This document shows, piece after piece, positions 1 through 8,142 of a stretch of 64,000 nt of DNA (position 1 is its first letter; each line of letters begins with the position of its first letter). The notes under the pieces were generated by a model. That model was not told the origin of the DNA. It ran no database searches and was given only the letters and a program-made list of their open reading frames with translations. The translations under genes and the position numbers were made by a program. This DNA comes from Agarophyton chilense (Eukaryota; Rhodophyta; Florideophyceae; Gracilariales; Gracilariaceae): positions 1-64,000 of the forward strand of contig JARGXX010000028.1 of the NCBI GenBank assembly GCA_030374765.1, given 5' to 3'.

Positions 1-714
1 CCCCTAAAACCCCCTCCCTAAACCCTAAAAACCCCTAAACCCCTAAACCCCTAAACCCCTAAACCCCTAAACCCCTAAAACCCCTAAACCCCTAAACCCC
101 TAAACCCCTAAAACCCCTAAACCCCCTAAAAAAACCCCTAAACTCTAACCCTAAAACCCCTAAACCCCTAAAACCTCTAAACCCCTAAACCCCCCCTAAA
201 ACCCCTAAACCCCTAAACCCCTAAAACCCCTAAAACCCCCTAAAACCCTAAACCCCTAAACCCCTAAACCCCTAACCCCCACTAAAAACCCCTAAAACCC
301 CTAAACCCCTAAAACCCCACCCCTAAACCCCTCCCCCCTAAAACCCCTAAAACCCCTAAAAACCCCTAAACCCCTAAACCCCTAAAAAACCCCTAAACGC
401 CCCCTAAACCCCTAAAACCCCTAAAACCCTAAACCCCTAAAACCCCCTAAAACCCCTAAACCCCTAAACCCCTAAACCCCTAAACCCCTAAAACCCCTAA
501 AACCCCTAAACCCTAAACCCCTAAACCCCTAAACCAAACCCCTAAAAAAACCCCTAAACCCCTAAAACCCCTAAACCCCTAAACGCCCTAAACCCCTAAA
601 CGCCCTACGCCCTAAACCCCTAAACCCCTAAACCCCTAAAACCCCTAAAACGCCCTAAACCCCTAAACCCCTAAAACCCCTAAAACCCCTAAAACCCCTA
701 AACCCCTAAACCCC
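1..714 (+). repeat. Degenerate telomeric-type repeat array (distal)
   Basis: Near-uninterrupted tract of CCCCTAAA (8 bp) and CCCCTAAAA (9 bp) units, with occasional CCCTAAA, CGCCCTAAA and C- or A-run variants. The C-rich strand reads 5'->3' inward, which places the chromosome end to the left. The variability is unlike a fresh telomerase product and suggests error-prone synthesis, decay of an old terminus, or assembly error in long repeats. It abuts the coding frame at 715 without a linker. Confidence 0.9.
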
Positions 715-1023
715 ATTGGACAAGTCATTGACGATGAGAAACGGAATGCTACTCTCCTAAAAGAATCCGCTGCCGAGGCCGATGAAGCTGAGGCTTCAGA
801 CGAAGTCGATCGGCTGCGGAAGGAGATGGAAGCACTTAGGAAGGAAGTTTCCTCTCTTAAAGTTTCTCAAGCCCCCCTGAAGGCTAAAGGGAAGAACAGT
901 AAAGGTCAACAAAACCGCCCGAAAAGCCATCTACAGCAGGGAGGCAAGTCCAAGAAACCCGTGAAGCCAAAGCCGAAAAACGGGAAGCCAGGCGCCGCCG
1001 GACGGGGCGCCAAGCAAAACTAA
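715..1023 (+). CDS. PLE ORF1 C-terminal part: coiled coil plus Lys-rich tail (5'-truncated)
   Basis: The frame is open from the telomeric repeat junction to TAA at 1021. The first ~55 residues are rich in Glu, Lys, Leu and Ala with heptad-like spacing (a segment reading LRKEMEALRKEVSSLK), typical of a coiled coil. The last ~50 are strongly basic (Lys, Pro, Gly, Gln), compatible with nucleic-acid binding. An ORF1-like coiled-coil protein ahead of the RT is known in several telomere-associated PLEs. No start codon remains upstream: the frame reads straight out of the CCCCTAAA repeat, so the element looks 5'-truncated and capped by repeat. An internal ATG lies at 826. Function is inferred. Confidence 0.6.
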   Translation: MGQVIDDEKRNATLLKESAAEADEAEASDEVDRLRKEMEALRKEVSSLKVSQAPLKAKGKNSKGQQNRPKSHLQQGGKSKKPVKPKPKNGKPGAAGRGAKQN

Positions 1024-1067
1024 ACCGTTCACGGCGAAGGAAACCCCGTTGCTTCAAGGTTAAAGAG

Positions 1068-2879
1068 TTGAAGTACAATCCACCAATTGGAATAGCCGAC
1101 AAAGAACTTCCGTTTGAAGTCAAAAAAGTTCTCTCAGTTGGTGGAGGATTTGTATTACGCACTCCACTTAAAGTCTGCCTGCAAGAGACTGTGGATCAAC
1201 TCTTTTCCGAACTAGTAACGGGTCGAAGGAAGGTCGATCTCCCAACAGCTCTCCGGGTGAAAGGAAAGTTTGAGAGAGATATATCCGATATGAGCATCGA
1301 TCGACCCTCCACCTTGCATCTTACATTGATGCGAGGAATCAAGTACATAAAGACGAAAGGCTGGATCGTCAAACAAGCCGATAAGAATCTTGGACTCACA
1401 TTGATGAGCCGAGAAGTCTATGACGAGATGGTTAAGAAGGAGATCCATGAGGGTGTATTCTCCACGGTTGATTTCTTCCCCCATGAAGTGCTCCGTGGTA
1501 ACCTCTTTGGAATCCTCGAGAAATGCCGGATTGAACGCGAGTTTAAAGAAGGTGTTTTGGAATACGCATTGAAAGCCGACAAACCAGCCCCGTTTTATGT
1601 ACTACCGAAGATCCACAAGCCTACGATTAAGTCGAGACCGATAACTGCATCGCATTCGTATATCACTGCGAATCTATCGAGACAGTTAAGTGCTATCCTC
1701 AATAGAGTGGTGGCAAAGATCCCGGCAATCACAGTTAACAGCTGGGAGACCGTACGGCAGCTGGAACACATACATCTTCCCACGGACTGTATCTTTCTTA
1801 CTTACGACGTGGAGAGATGCTACCCATCCATCGACATCAGAGATGCCATCCGATTGTTGGTGCGTGAACTTCCTCGTATATTCATGCCCAACAAAGGCTT
1901 TTGGTGTCGAGTTCTACAATTCATCATGTTCAATAACTACGTGACAGATGGACATGGGTTGCACAAACAGGAAGAAGGAACGGCAACCGGGACAGCAGTG
2001 GCGCCCGCATTTGCTAACCTTTACTTGTTTTTTAAGTTCCGGAAGATCTTCAGGGACGCAGTCAAGGATATCATACTGAACCGTCGCTATATCGATGACG
2101 GTTTAGTAGTGCTCCGAAACAGAAAAGCTGCCGAGAAGCTGATGGTGAAGCTAAACGCTTGTTCAAGCCTTAGTCTCACGTGGGATATCAGCGATAAGAA
2201 AGCAGTGTACCTGGATCTGGAGATTTACAAAGGACAGAGATTTTTCTTCGATAACATCGTTGACTTAAGGGTGTACACAAAGCCCATCTCGAAGTTTCTT
2301 TACCTCCATGGCAAGTCCAATCATCCCACTCATACGTTCACTGGAGTGGTGAAGGGAGAGATGATTCGCTACCTTCGAAACACCAGCGATGAACGGACGT
2401 GGAAGGCCAAGGTGAACTTCCTTTTCAAAATGCTGTCACAGCGTGGGTACACCGGTAACTACCTACGAACGGCATTGGAATACGTTAGCTTTCGAGAAAG
2501 AGCCAAATATCTCGAACGTTCTACAAGGAAGAAGCCACCCCTCGATGGTATGGTGAAATGCTTATTCCATCCCAATATGAAACGGTACTGGCGTCATTTG
2601 GAACAATGGATTGACGGCCAATTGCCCTATCACGGAATAAGAGTCAAATGGCCTCGTGTCCTCATCTTCAAAAGAGGAAACACGGTGAAGAGCCATATCA
2701 TAAGTGCGATTCCCTGCAAGGAGTCTATCAACTCCAGGCAGCGCACTACTGGCCATAAGCGACATCAACCTGCTCGCCGAGTAAATACACGGATCCGCAA
2801 GAAACGGCAGGTTCAGGTATATACTCGATACTGGAACGACTTCTGGAAAAACCAGGAGCGAGACAGGAATAAGGATTAG
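1068..2879 (+). CDS. Penelope-like reverse transcriptase (no endonuclease domain)
   Basis: The frame is about 603 codons counted from 1068. Counting from that codon, the landmarks in order are ADKNLGL (103-110), FYVLPKIHKP (176-185), SRPITA (189-194), TYDVERCYPSID with catalytic Asp247, EGTATGTAVAPAFANLYL (303-320), RRYIDD (339-344, catalytic Asp pair) and LYLHGKSNHP in the connection region. This order and wording are characteristic of Penelope-like RTs, which resemble telomerase RT. All three catalytic Asp are present and there is no internal stop. The ~120 residues after the RT are basic and show no GIY-YIG motif. Codon 1068 is TTG; the first in-frame ATG is at 1290 (residue 75), while the frame is open back to 861 and overlaps ORF1. 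Expression may therefore use frameshifting or an unseen intron. Confidence 0.88.
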   Translation: MKYNPPIGIADKELPFEVKKVLSVGGGFVLRTPLKVCLQETVDQLFSELVTGRRKVDLPTALRVKGKFERDISDMSIDRPSTLHLTLMRGIKYIKTKGWIVKQADKNLGLTLMSREVYDEMVKKEIHEGVFSTVDFFPHEVLRGNLFGILEKCRIEREFKEGVLEYALKADKPAPFYVLPKIHKPTIKSRPITASHSYITANLSRQLSAILNRVVAKIPAITVNSWETVRQLEHIHLPTDCIFLTYDVERCYPSIDIRDAIRLLVRELPRIFMPNKGFWCRVLQFIMFNNYVTDGHGLHKQEEGTATGTAVAPAFANLYLFFKFRKIFRDAVKDIILNRRYIDDGLVVLRNRKAAEKLMVKLNACSSLSLTWDISDKKAVYLDLEIYKGQRFFFDNIVDLRVYTKPISKFLYLHGKSNHPTHTFTGVVKGEMIRYLRNTSDERTWKAKVNFLFKMLSQRGYTGNYLRTALEYVSFRERAKYLERSTRKKPPLDGMVKCLFHPNMKRYWRHLEQWIDGQLPYHGIRVKWPRVLIFKRGNTVKSHIISAIPCKESINSRQRTTGHKRHQPARRVNTRIRKKRQVQVYTRYWNDFWKNQERDRNKD

Positions 2880-3015
2880 TTCTAATTTAGAGCATAAGAT
2901 GCCCATTTAGAGAGTAAGGTAGTAGCATGACAGTGCAGTGGGATTTGAGATAGGATATAAGAGCTCAGTAGGCCCCGCCTGCTACTCATAATTCTTCTCA
3001 TCCCACCACACGGCA

Positions 3016-3108
3016 CTGAAGAGTCAATAAAGACGAAAGCGCTCTGCCCTACGCGAATCGCCCCTGTTCTTCGCCCCTTTCTCTCTACATCCCTTTTCTC
3101 CCAGAGCG
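3016..3108 (+). ncRNA. Hammerhead-ribozyme-like core (degenerate, putative)
   Basis: CTGAAGA at 3016-3022 is followed by a 3-bp hairpin GTC/GAC with loop AATAAA (3023-3034), then GAAA (3035-3038). That is the invariant half of the hammerhead core with a short stem II. CGCTCTG (3040-3046) pairs perfectly with CAGAGCG (3102-3108) as a possible stem III, and CGGCA just before the core can pair with TGCTG at 3121. The expected U-H cleavage dinucleotide after stem III is not evident, so it may be decayed or coincidental. Penelope-like elements are known to carry hammerhead motifs, which raises the prior. Confidence 0.35.
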
Positions 3109-3149
3109 GGGTGCAGTACCCTGCTGTGGGAGCAGCCCCTAGAGGAGGA

Positions 3150-3201
3150 TTGTTTTCCTTACGCAAAAATAAATCCCCGTAAAGGTAAAACTTCCCCTAA
3201 A
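3150..3201 (+). repeat. PLE 3'-terminal module, copy A
   Basis: A ~52-bp stretch from TGTTTTCCTTACGC to GGTAAAACTTCCCCTAAA ends the PLE and passes directly into CCCCTAAA-like sequence. It aligns with copies at 4206-4258 and 4313-4365. Confidence 0.65.
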
Positions 3202-3283
3202 TCCTCCTCTTTTTCTAAGGGCTTCCCCTAAGCCCTTCTCTCTCTCCCCTAGCGACGCCGCACACCTTCAATATCTCCTACCT

Positions 3284-3827
3284 AAAACCCCTAAACCCCT
3301 AAAACCCCTAAAACCCCCTAAAACCCCTAAACCCCTAAAACCCCTAAAACCCCTAAAACCCCTAAAACCCCTAAACCCCTAAAACCCCCTAAACCCCTAA
3401 ACCCCGCCCTAAAACCCCTAAAACCCCTAAACCCCTAAACCCCTAAAACCCCTAAACCCCTTAAACCCCTAAACCCCTAAAACCCCTAAAACCCCTAAAC
3501 CCCTAAACCCCTAAAACCCCTAAGCCCTAAACCCCTAAACCCCTAAACCCCTAAAACCCCTAAAAACCCCTAAACCCCTAAAACCCCCTAAACCCCTAAA
3601 CCCCTAAAACCCCTAAACCCCTAAACCCCTAAAACCCCTAAAACCCCTAAAACCCCCCTAAACCCCTAAAACCCCTAAAACCCCCTAAACCCCTAAACCC
3701 CTAAACCCCGCCCTTAACGCCCTAAACCCCTAAACCCCTAAAACCCCTAAACCCCTAAACCCCTAAAACCCCTAAACCCCTAAACCCCTAAACCCCTAAA
3801 ACCCCTAAACCCCTAAAACCCCTTAAG
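3284..3827 (+). repeat. Telomeric-type repeat array (internal)
   Basis: A second ~540-bp tract of CCCCTAAA/CCCCTAAAA in the same orientation as the terminal tract, with rare variants (CGCCCTAAA, CCTTAAA). It separates the PLE from an older truncated reading frame. Same-orientation internal tracts are expected if elements were added successively to a chromosome end. Confidence 0.9.
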
Positions 3828-4139
3828 TATAACGCCAAACACCCCATATTCGACCGTTACATTACACCCAACCCAGCAACAAGCGTTATTCAAACGACTC
3901 TATCTCCAGCTCAACCTCAGCCCCTAAATACCCCAACTCCGCCTCAAAAATACAGTGTAACGAAACAACCTACACTCTATATCAGTCCTACACATAAAGC
4001 CCAGTACACTTATCGAATGCAGGTCGCTCAACACAGAACTTTATCCAACCACCGCAGATATCGAGTACACCCTCAAACAATCTGTTCACCACGCATTCGT
4101 ACTATAATGGAACTTGACGTCTCGACTCTAGACTCCTAA
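3828..4139 (+). pseudogene. Truncated ~104-residue reading frame walled in by telomeric repeats
   Basis: The frame continues open out of the upstream repeat tract, becomes unique sequence at about 3828 (YNAKHPIFDRYITP...), and ends at TAA 4137-4139. That stop lies inside the first CCTAAAA unit of the next repeat. The composition looks like protein (rich in Thr, Pro, Gln, Tyr, Arg). It has no usable start apart from an internal ATG. I do not recognise the family. It may be the 5'-truncated remnant of another element added to the end before the PLE, with its 3' part also missing. Confidence 0.4.
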
Positions 4140-4205
4140 AACCCCTAAAATCCAATAAACGCAAAGCTTCCCCTAAAACCCCTAAAGCCCTCCAGCCCCT
4201 AAACA

Positions 4206-4258
4206 ATGTTTTCCTCTCCGTAAATAAAAAATCCCATAAAGGTAAAGTTTCCCCTAAA
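4206..4258 (+). repeat. PLE 3'-terminal module, copy B
   Basis: TGTTTTCCTCTCCG, then AATAAAAAATCCCATAAAGG and TAAAGTTTCCCCTAAA. It is clearly homologous to the last ~50 bp of the PLE at 3150-3201 and sits between telomeric tracts. Confidence 0.65.
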
Positions 4259-4312
4259 CCCCCTGAACCCCTGAACCCCTGAACCTCTAAAACCCCTAAA
4301 ACCCCTACACAA

Positions 4313-4365
4313 TGTTTTCCTCTCCGTAACTTCAAAATCCCATAAAGGTAAAGCTTCTCCTAAAA
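4313..4365 (+). repeat. PLE 3'-terminal module, copy C
   Basis: TGTTTTCCTCTCCG, AATCCCATAAAGG and TAAAGCTTCTCCTAAAA. Its right part (from GGTAAAGCTT at 4347) is also the start of each 963-bp satellite unit. Confidence 0.65.
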
Positions 4366-5317
4366 CCCCTAAACCCCTAAACCCCTAAACCCCTAAACCC
4401 CTGAAACCTGTAAAAGCCCGTACACAATGGTTTCCTCTACGAAAACGTAAACTCCCGTAGGCCCTGACCGATAGCTACTTAGTGGCGATGCCACTGTTGG
4501 ACAAACCTTAACGTCATAAGAATCTACCTGTCATCGTTAAGCATACGTCATCCCTACCTCACTAAACGCACTGCACGCGTCTTCTTTAGCTTAGAGTGTG
4601 GCGCCAGCACTCGCGTGACCTACTACTCACCACACTCAACCTACATTGAACTTGACAATACCAACGAATATCGGCCCCCAGTGTTGCCGGATATGAAAAC
4701 CATCCTAGAACCAAGCGCAAACGCACCTTTTTTAGCCGCGTCCACGACCCCAAAAACACACATACAAAACGCCTGACAATGTGCCAACTGCCTCCACGAA
4801 ATCGCCACAGAACCAAGCGCAAACGCATACCCTAACCCTTTCTTTTGATAAAAATTTCGCACATTATCCAGCTTACAACACAGCTCGACTGTGCAGCGGA
4901 GATGTGGCTGAAACCAAGCGCCTTTGAGTGCCACACTCGACGCACGCCTCCACGTTGTGCAGCAAAAATGTTACAATAAAACATGTGCAAACGCAGGATT
5001 TGGCAGAAAGCCAAGCGCGCGTAAAATTTATGATTTTTTCAAATGCAAAAATTGTGAAAATGGGTGCTGCGCCGCAACATCTGGCAAGTCGCGCGCTACG
5101 TTACCCAAACGAAGCGCCTGAGCGCAATTAGCCACGATTTTTTGAGCGTGCCAATGTGTCATACGCGCTCTCCAGCACAACGTTTTCCATCCAGGGGGTC
5201 AAAATCGCACATACGTCGAATGCAGCGCGTGGCGCTTGGTGTATGTAATTACCAAGCGCTACTGACAACTGCGTTTTACCAAGCGCCAGCCCACACTTAC
5301 AACCTGTAATATATATA
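4347..5317 (+). repeat. Subtelomeric satellite, unit 1 (~971 bp)
   Basis: The unit begins with GGTAAAGCTTCTCC plus a short telomeric tract and ends in AATATATA. It is repeated head to tail at 5318 with a period of about 963 bp (the difference being one 8-bp telomeric unit). It carries many CCAAGCG(C) motifs and a 9-bp perfect hairpin at 5232-5259. Short open frames on both strands are repeated with the unit and change between copies, so I treat them as non-coding. Confidence 0.85.
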
Positions 5318-6280
5318 GGTAAAGCTTCTCCTAAAACCCCTAAACCCCTAAACCCCTAAACCCCTGAAACCTGTAAAAGCCCGTACACAATGGTTTCCTG
5401 TACGAAAACGTAAACTCCCGTAGGCCCTGACCGATAGCTACTTAGTGGCGATGCCACTGTTGGACAAACCTTAACGTCATAAGAATCTACCTGTCATCGT
5501 TAAGCATACGTCATCCCTACCTCACTAAACGCACTGCACGCGTCTTCTTTAGCTGAGAGTGTGGCGCCAGCACTCGCGTGACCTACTACTCACCACACTC
5601 AACCTACATTGAACTTGGCAATACCATCGAATATCGACCCCCAGTGTTGCCGGATATGAAAACCATCCTAGAACCAAGCGCAAACGCACCTTTTTCAGCC
5701 GCGTACACGACCCCAAAAACGCACATACAAAACGCCTGACAATGTGCCATCTGCCTCCACGAAATAGCCACAGAACCAAGCGCAAACGCATAACACAACC
5801 CTTTCTTTTGATAAAATTTTCGCACATTATCCAGCTTACAACACAGCTCGACTGTGCAGCGGAGATGTGGCTGAAACCAAGCGCCTTTGAGTGCCACACT
5901 CGACGCACGCCTCCACGTTGTGCAGCAAAAATGTTACAATAAAACATGTGCAAACGCAGGATTTGGCAGAAAGCCCAGCGCGCCTAAAATTTATGATTTT
6001 TTCAAAAGCAAATATTGCGAAAATGGGTGCTGCGCGCCAACATCTGGCAATTCGCGCGCTACGTTACCCGAACGAAGCGCCTGAGCGCAATTAGCCACGA
6101 TTTTTTGAGCGTGCCAATGTGTCATACGCGCTCTCCAGCACAACGTTTTCCATCCAGGGGGTCAAAATCGCACATACGTCGAATGCAGCGCGTGGCGCTT
6201 GGTGTATGTAATTACCAGGCGCTACTGACAACTGCGTTTTACCAAGCGCCAGCCCACACTTACAACCTGTAATATATATA
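5318..6280 (+). repeat. Subtelomeric satellite, unit 2 (~963 bp)
   Basis: Nearly identical head-to-tail copy of 4347-5317 with scattered point differences (for example CTGTACG for CTCTACG near 5400). The hairpin copy has one mismatch (ACCAGGCGC). Confidence 0.85.
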
Positions 6281-6712
6281 GACTGTGCAGCGGAGATGTG
6301 GCTGAAACCAAGCGCCTTTGAGTGCCACACTCGACGCACGCCTCCACGTTGTGCAGCAAAAATGTTACAATAAAACATGTGCAAACGCAGGATTTGGCAG
6401 AAAGCCAAGCGCGCGTAAAATTTATGATTTTTTCAAATGCAAAAATTGCGAAAATGGGTGCTGCGCCCCCACATCTGGCAAGTCGCGCGCTACGTTACCC
6501 AAACGAAGCGCCTGAGCGCAATTAGCCACTATTTTTTGAGCGTGCCAATGTGTCATACGCGCTCTCCAGCACAACGTTTTCCATCCAGGGGGTCAAAATC
6601 GCACATACGTCGAATGCAGCGCGTGGCGCTTGGTGTATGTAATTACCAAGCGCTACTGACAACTGGGTTCTACCAAGCGCCAGCCCACACTTACAACCTG
6701 TAATATATATAG
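6281..6712 (+). repeat. Subtelomeric satellite, unit 3 (3' 430 bp only)
   Basis: Begins with GACTGTGCAGCGGAGATG, equivalent to position 4887 of unit 1, joined directly to the AT-rich end of unit 2, and ends at the same ATATATATAG. It has the intact hairpin (6626-6653). Confidence 0.85.
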
Positions 6713-7270
6713 GACTGCAAGTCATTCAAACATTTTTCGGCATGCTAAAACGCCAATCATCGCACGGTTTTTATGTCCAACTCGGTCCCTCTTCAGCACT
6801 CTTAAACATCATTCACATCCAACACACTCTCCTCAGCCCTACTTGTGCGTGTCCACAGTTCGGTGAATCACGAGCTAGTCATCTGCCGTCTACCGCACAC
6901 ACGGCAAAGACCTTTTCTCAGATTGTAAAACCCCTCCCAAACACACCCAAATCCGAAGCTTTTCGAAAATTAGATCAGATCATCTAGCGGCCACCATGTT
7001 CAACTGTACACTTTGGATTTCTCTAAGATCCTCCCTCACACGTCTTCCTACGTGTTTAGCCGCGTTACATGCCCGTGCAACGTGTAGTACAGTGCCCAGA
7101 GATGAGTTTGGTATGCCAACTGTCACAAGTTCATACACACCCGTGGTGTCTCAGACACCCGTTTTGTCTCAGACACCCGTTTTGTCTCGGACAACCTCCA
7201 TTTTTGGCACCGTCTATCGCGCTTTTCTAGTCTCGATCAGACTTGCATTTGCGGTGTACTGAGGCCTGCT
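6713..7270. other. Subtelomeric spacer with 18-bp minisatellite
   Basis: No convincing gene. At 7149-7197 the 18-mer TCTCAGACACCCGTTTTG occurs twice, with a third degenerate partial copy. The rest is unique sequence without recognisable features. Confidence 0.5.
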
Positions 7271-7399
7271 ATTCGGTAGATTTAATCAAAATACATGTCT
7301 GGCTGCTTGACCTGCGCCACAGCATAATTTTTACAATTTTTTGTCTGGCCGGCCCTGTTTTCAACTCAGACACAGACATCAAAAAATTCATTGATTTTT

Positions 7400-8142
7400 C
7401 AGCATGCCAAAACACCAATATATTCAGGCATACCCTTATTCTAACCAGATTTTGGTATTTGTTTCGCAGACTTTTGCATTTACAAGAAATCTCGTCTTTT
7501 AAGCGAAGATGTAAGTAAAACCAAGCGCTGTTGACGCTCAAACTCGCCGCGCGATTAGGTATTGTGTACAAAATGTTACAAGAATGTGTCAGAGTCCGTC
7601 AAGGACACTCATAATGCATCACGGACGTTTACAACCGTTGTGCTATGTTATTTTGTATGTTCATATTCTCAATAGTTTCACGACCGCTCTTATCCTACCG
7701 TTTACATTATGCTTGCTGTATATAAAGGTGTCGCAGTGAGAGCGTTTCTGCTCTCACTTCTGAGACAACTCTTTGTTGTTCACTGTTTCTTCACTCATAG
7801 AATGGATATGCAAATGCGAGGTTTGGAGGCCTGCTAAGCGCATTTAAAATTATCAATTCTTCAAATATGGAAGATTGCGAGAATGGGGATTGTGCGCTCT
7901 TTTCAGTACGACGTACGATACGTTACGAGAACAAAGCTTTTGAATGCCATGACTCGCAAGTTTTTGAGCTGGCCAATGTAACTTTTGCGTTTTTCAGCAT
8001 AGCAATTTTCGTTTAGGGAGTCAAAATCGAGCATACGTCAAATCAAGCGCGTGAAGCTTGGTATACGTAAATACCAAGCGCTTCTAACAACTGCATTTTA
8101 CCAAGCGCCAGTCTAAAAGCAAAACCTGGAATATGTATATAG
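7400..8142 (+). repeat. Diverged satellite copy, interrupted by an insertion
   Basis: Roughly 70% similar by eye to the satellite from about unit position 4820 to its end (GAAGATGTAAG...AAACCAAGCGC, then CATACGTCAAAT..., ACCAAGCGC, ATATGTATATAG). Homology is split by 7587-7799. The hairpin is retained with different base pairs (CTTGGTAT/ATACCAAG, 8057-8078). Confidence 0.65.
7587..7799 (+). mobile_element. Solo-LTR-like insertion inside the satellite
   Basis: A 213-bp block starts TGTCAGAGTCCGTCAAGG and ends TTCTTCACTCATA, flanked on both sides by GAATG (7582-7586 and 7800-7804), a 5-bp target duplication. Removing it restores alignment to the undisturbed satellite. It contains TATATAAAGG (~7720) and a downstream 8-bp hairpin GTGAGAGC/GCTCTCAC, as expected for an LTR promoter and leader. 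The terminal dinucleotides are TG...TA, or TG...CA if the end is set two bases earlier. Confidence 0.55.

Larger units (their letters stand above)
715..3201 (+). mobile_element. Endonuclease-lacking Penelope-like retroelement (PLE), 5'-truncated
   Basis: The element holds the 3' part of a coiled-coil/basic ORF1, a full RT of PLE type, and a 3' region with polyadenylation-like AATAAA (3026, 3168) and a hammerhead-ribozyme-like core. It is bounded on the left by telomeric-type repeat. On the right, such repeat resumes at 3284 after about 80 bp of irregular sequence with scattered CCCCTAA-like blocks. No GIY-YIG endonuclease domain follows the RT. Endonuclease-lacking PLEs (Athena/Coprina types) are known to sit at telomeres and are thought to prime on the 3' G-rich overhang. 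Here the sense strand runs from terminus to interior, so the RNA 3' end would have faced the pre-existing chromosome end, as that model requires. The right boundary is uncertain (3201 or about 3283). Confidence 0.8.
2880..3283 (+). other. PLE 3' untranslated region and junction
   Basis: Non-coding sequence between the RT stop and the next telomeric tract. It holds AATAAA at 3026 and 3168, a hammerhead-like core (separate entry), local palindromes around 3111-3135, and at 3150-3201 the terminal module that recurs at 4206 and 4313. From about 3195 it grades into CCCCTAAA-like sequence mixed with CT-rich spacer before regular repeat resumes at 3284. Confidence 0.6.
4140..4440 (+). repeat. Short telomeric tracts alternating with PLE-end modules
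   Basis: Runs of CCCCTAAA and variants (CCCCTGAA) alternate with unique blocks: GCAAAGCTTCCCCTAAAA near 4159, module B (4206-4258), module C (4313-4365) and a partial module starting TGGTTTCCTCTACG at 4428. Each module is preceded by ACAATG and passes into new telomeric-type sequence at its 3' end. Confidence 0.7.

Noticed and set aside
4586..6725. Many 60-134-codon frames on both strands within the satellite
   Set aside because: They are repeated with the satellite unit, are open on both strands at once, and differ in extent between near-identical copies, as expected of non-coding repeats.
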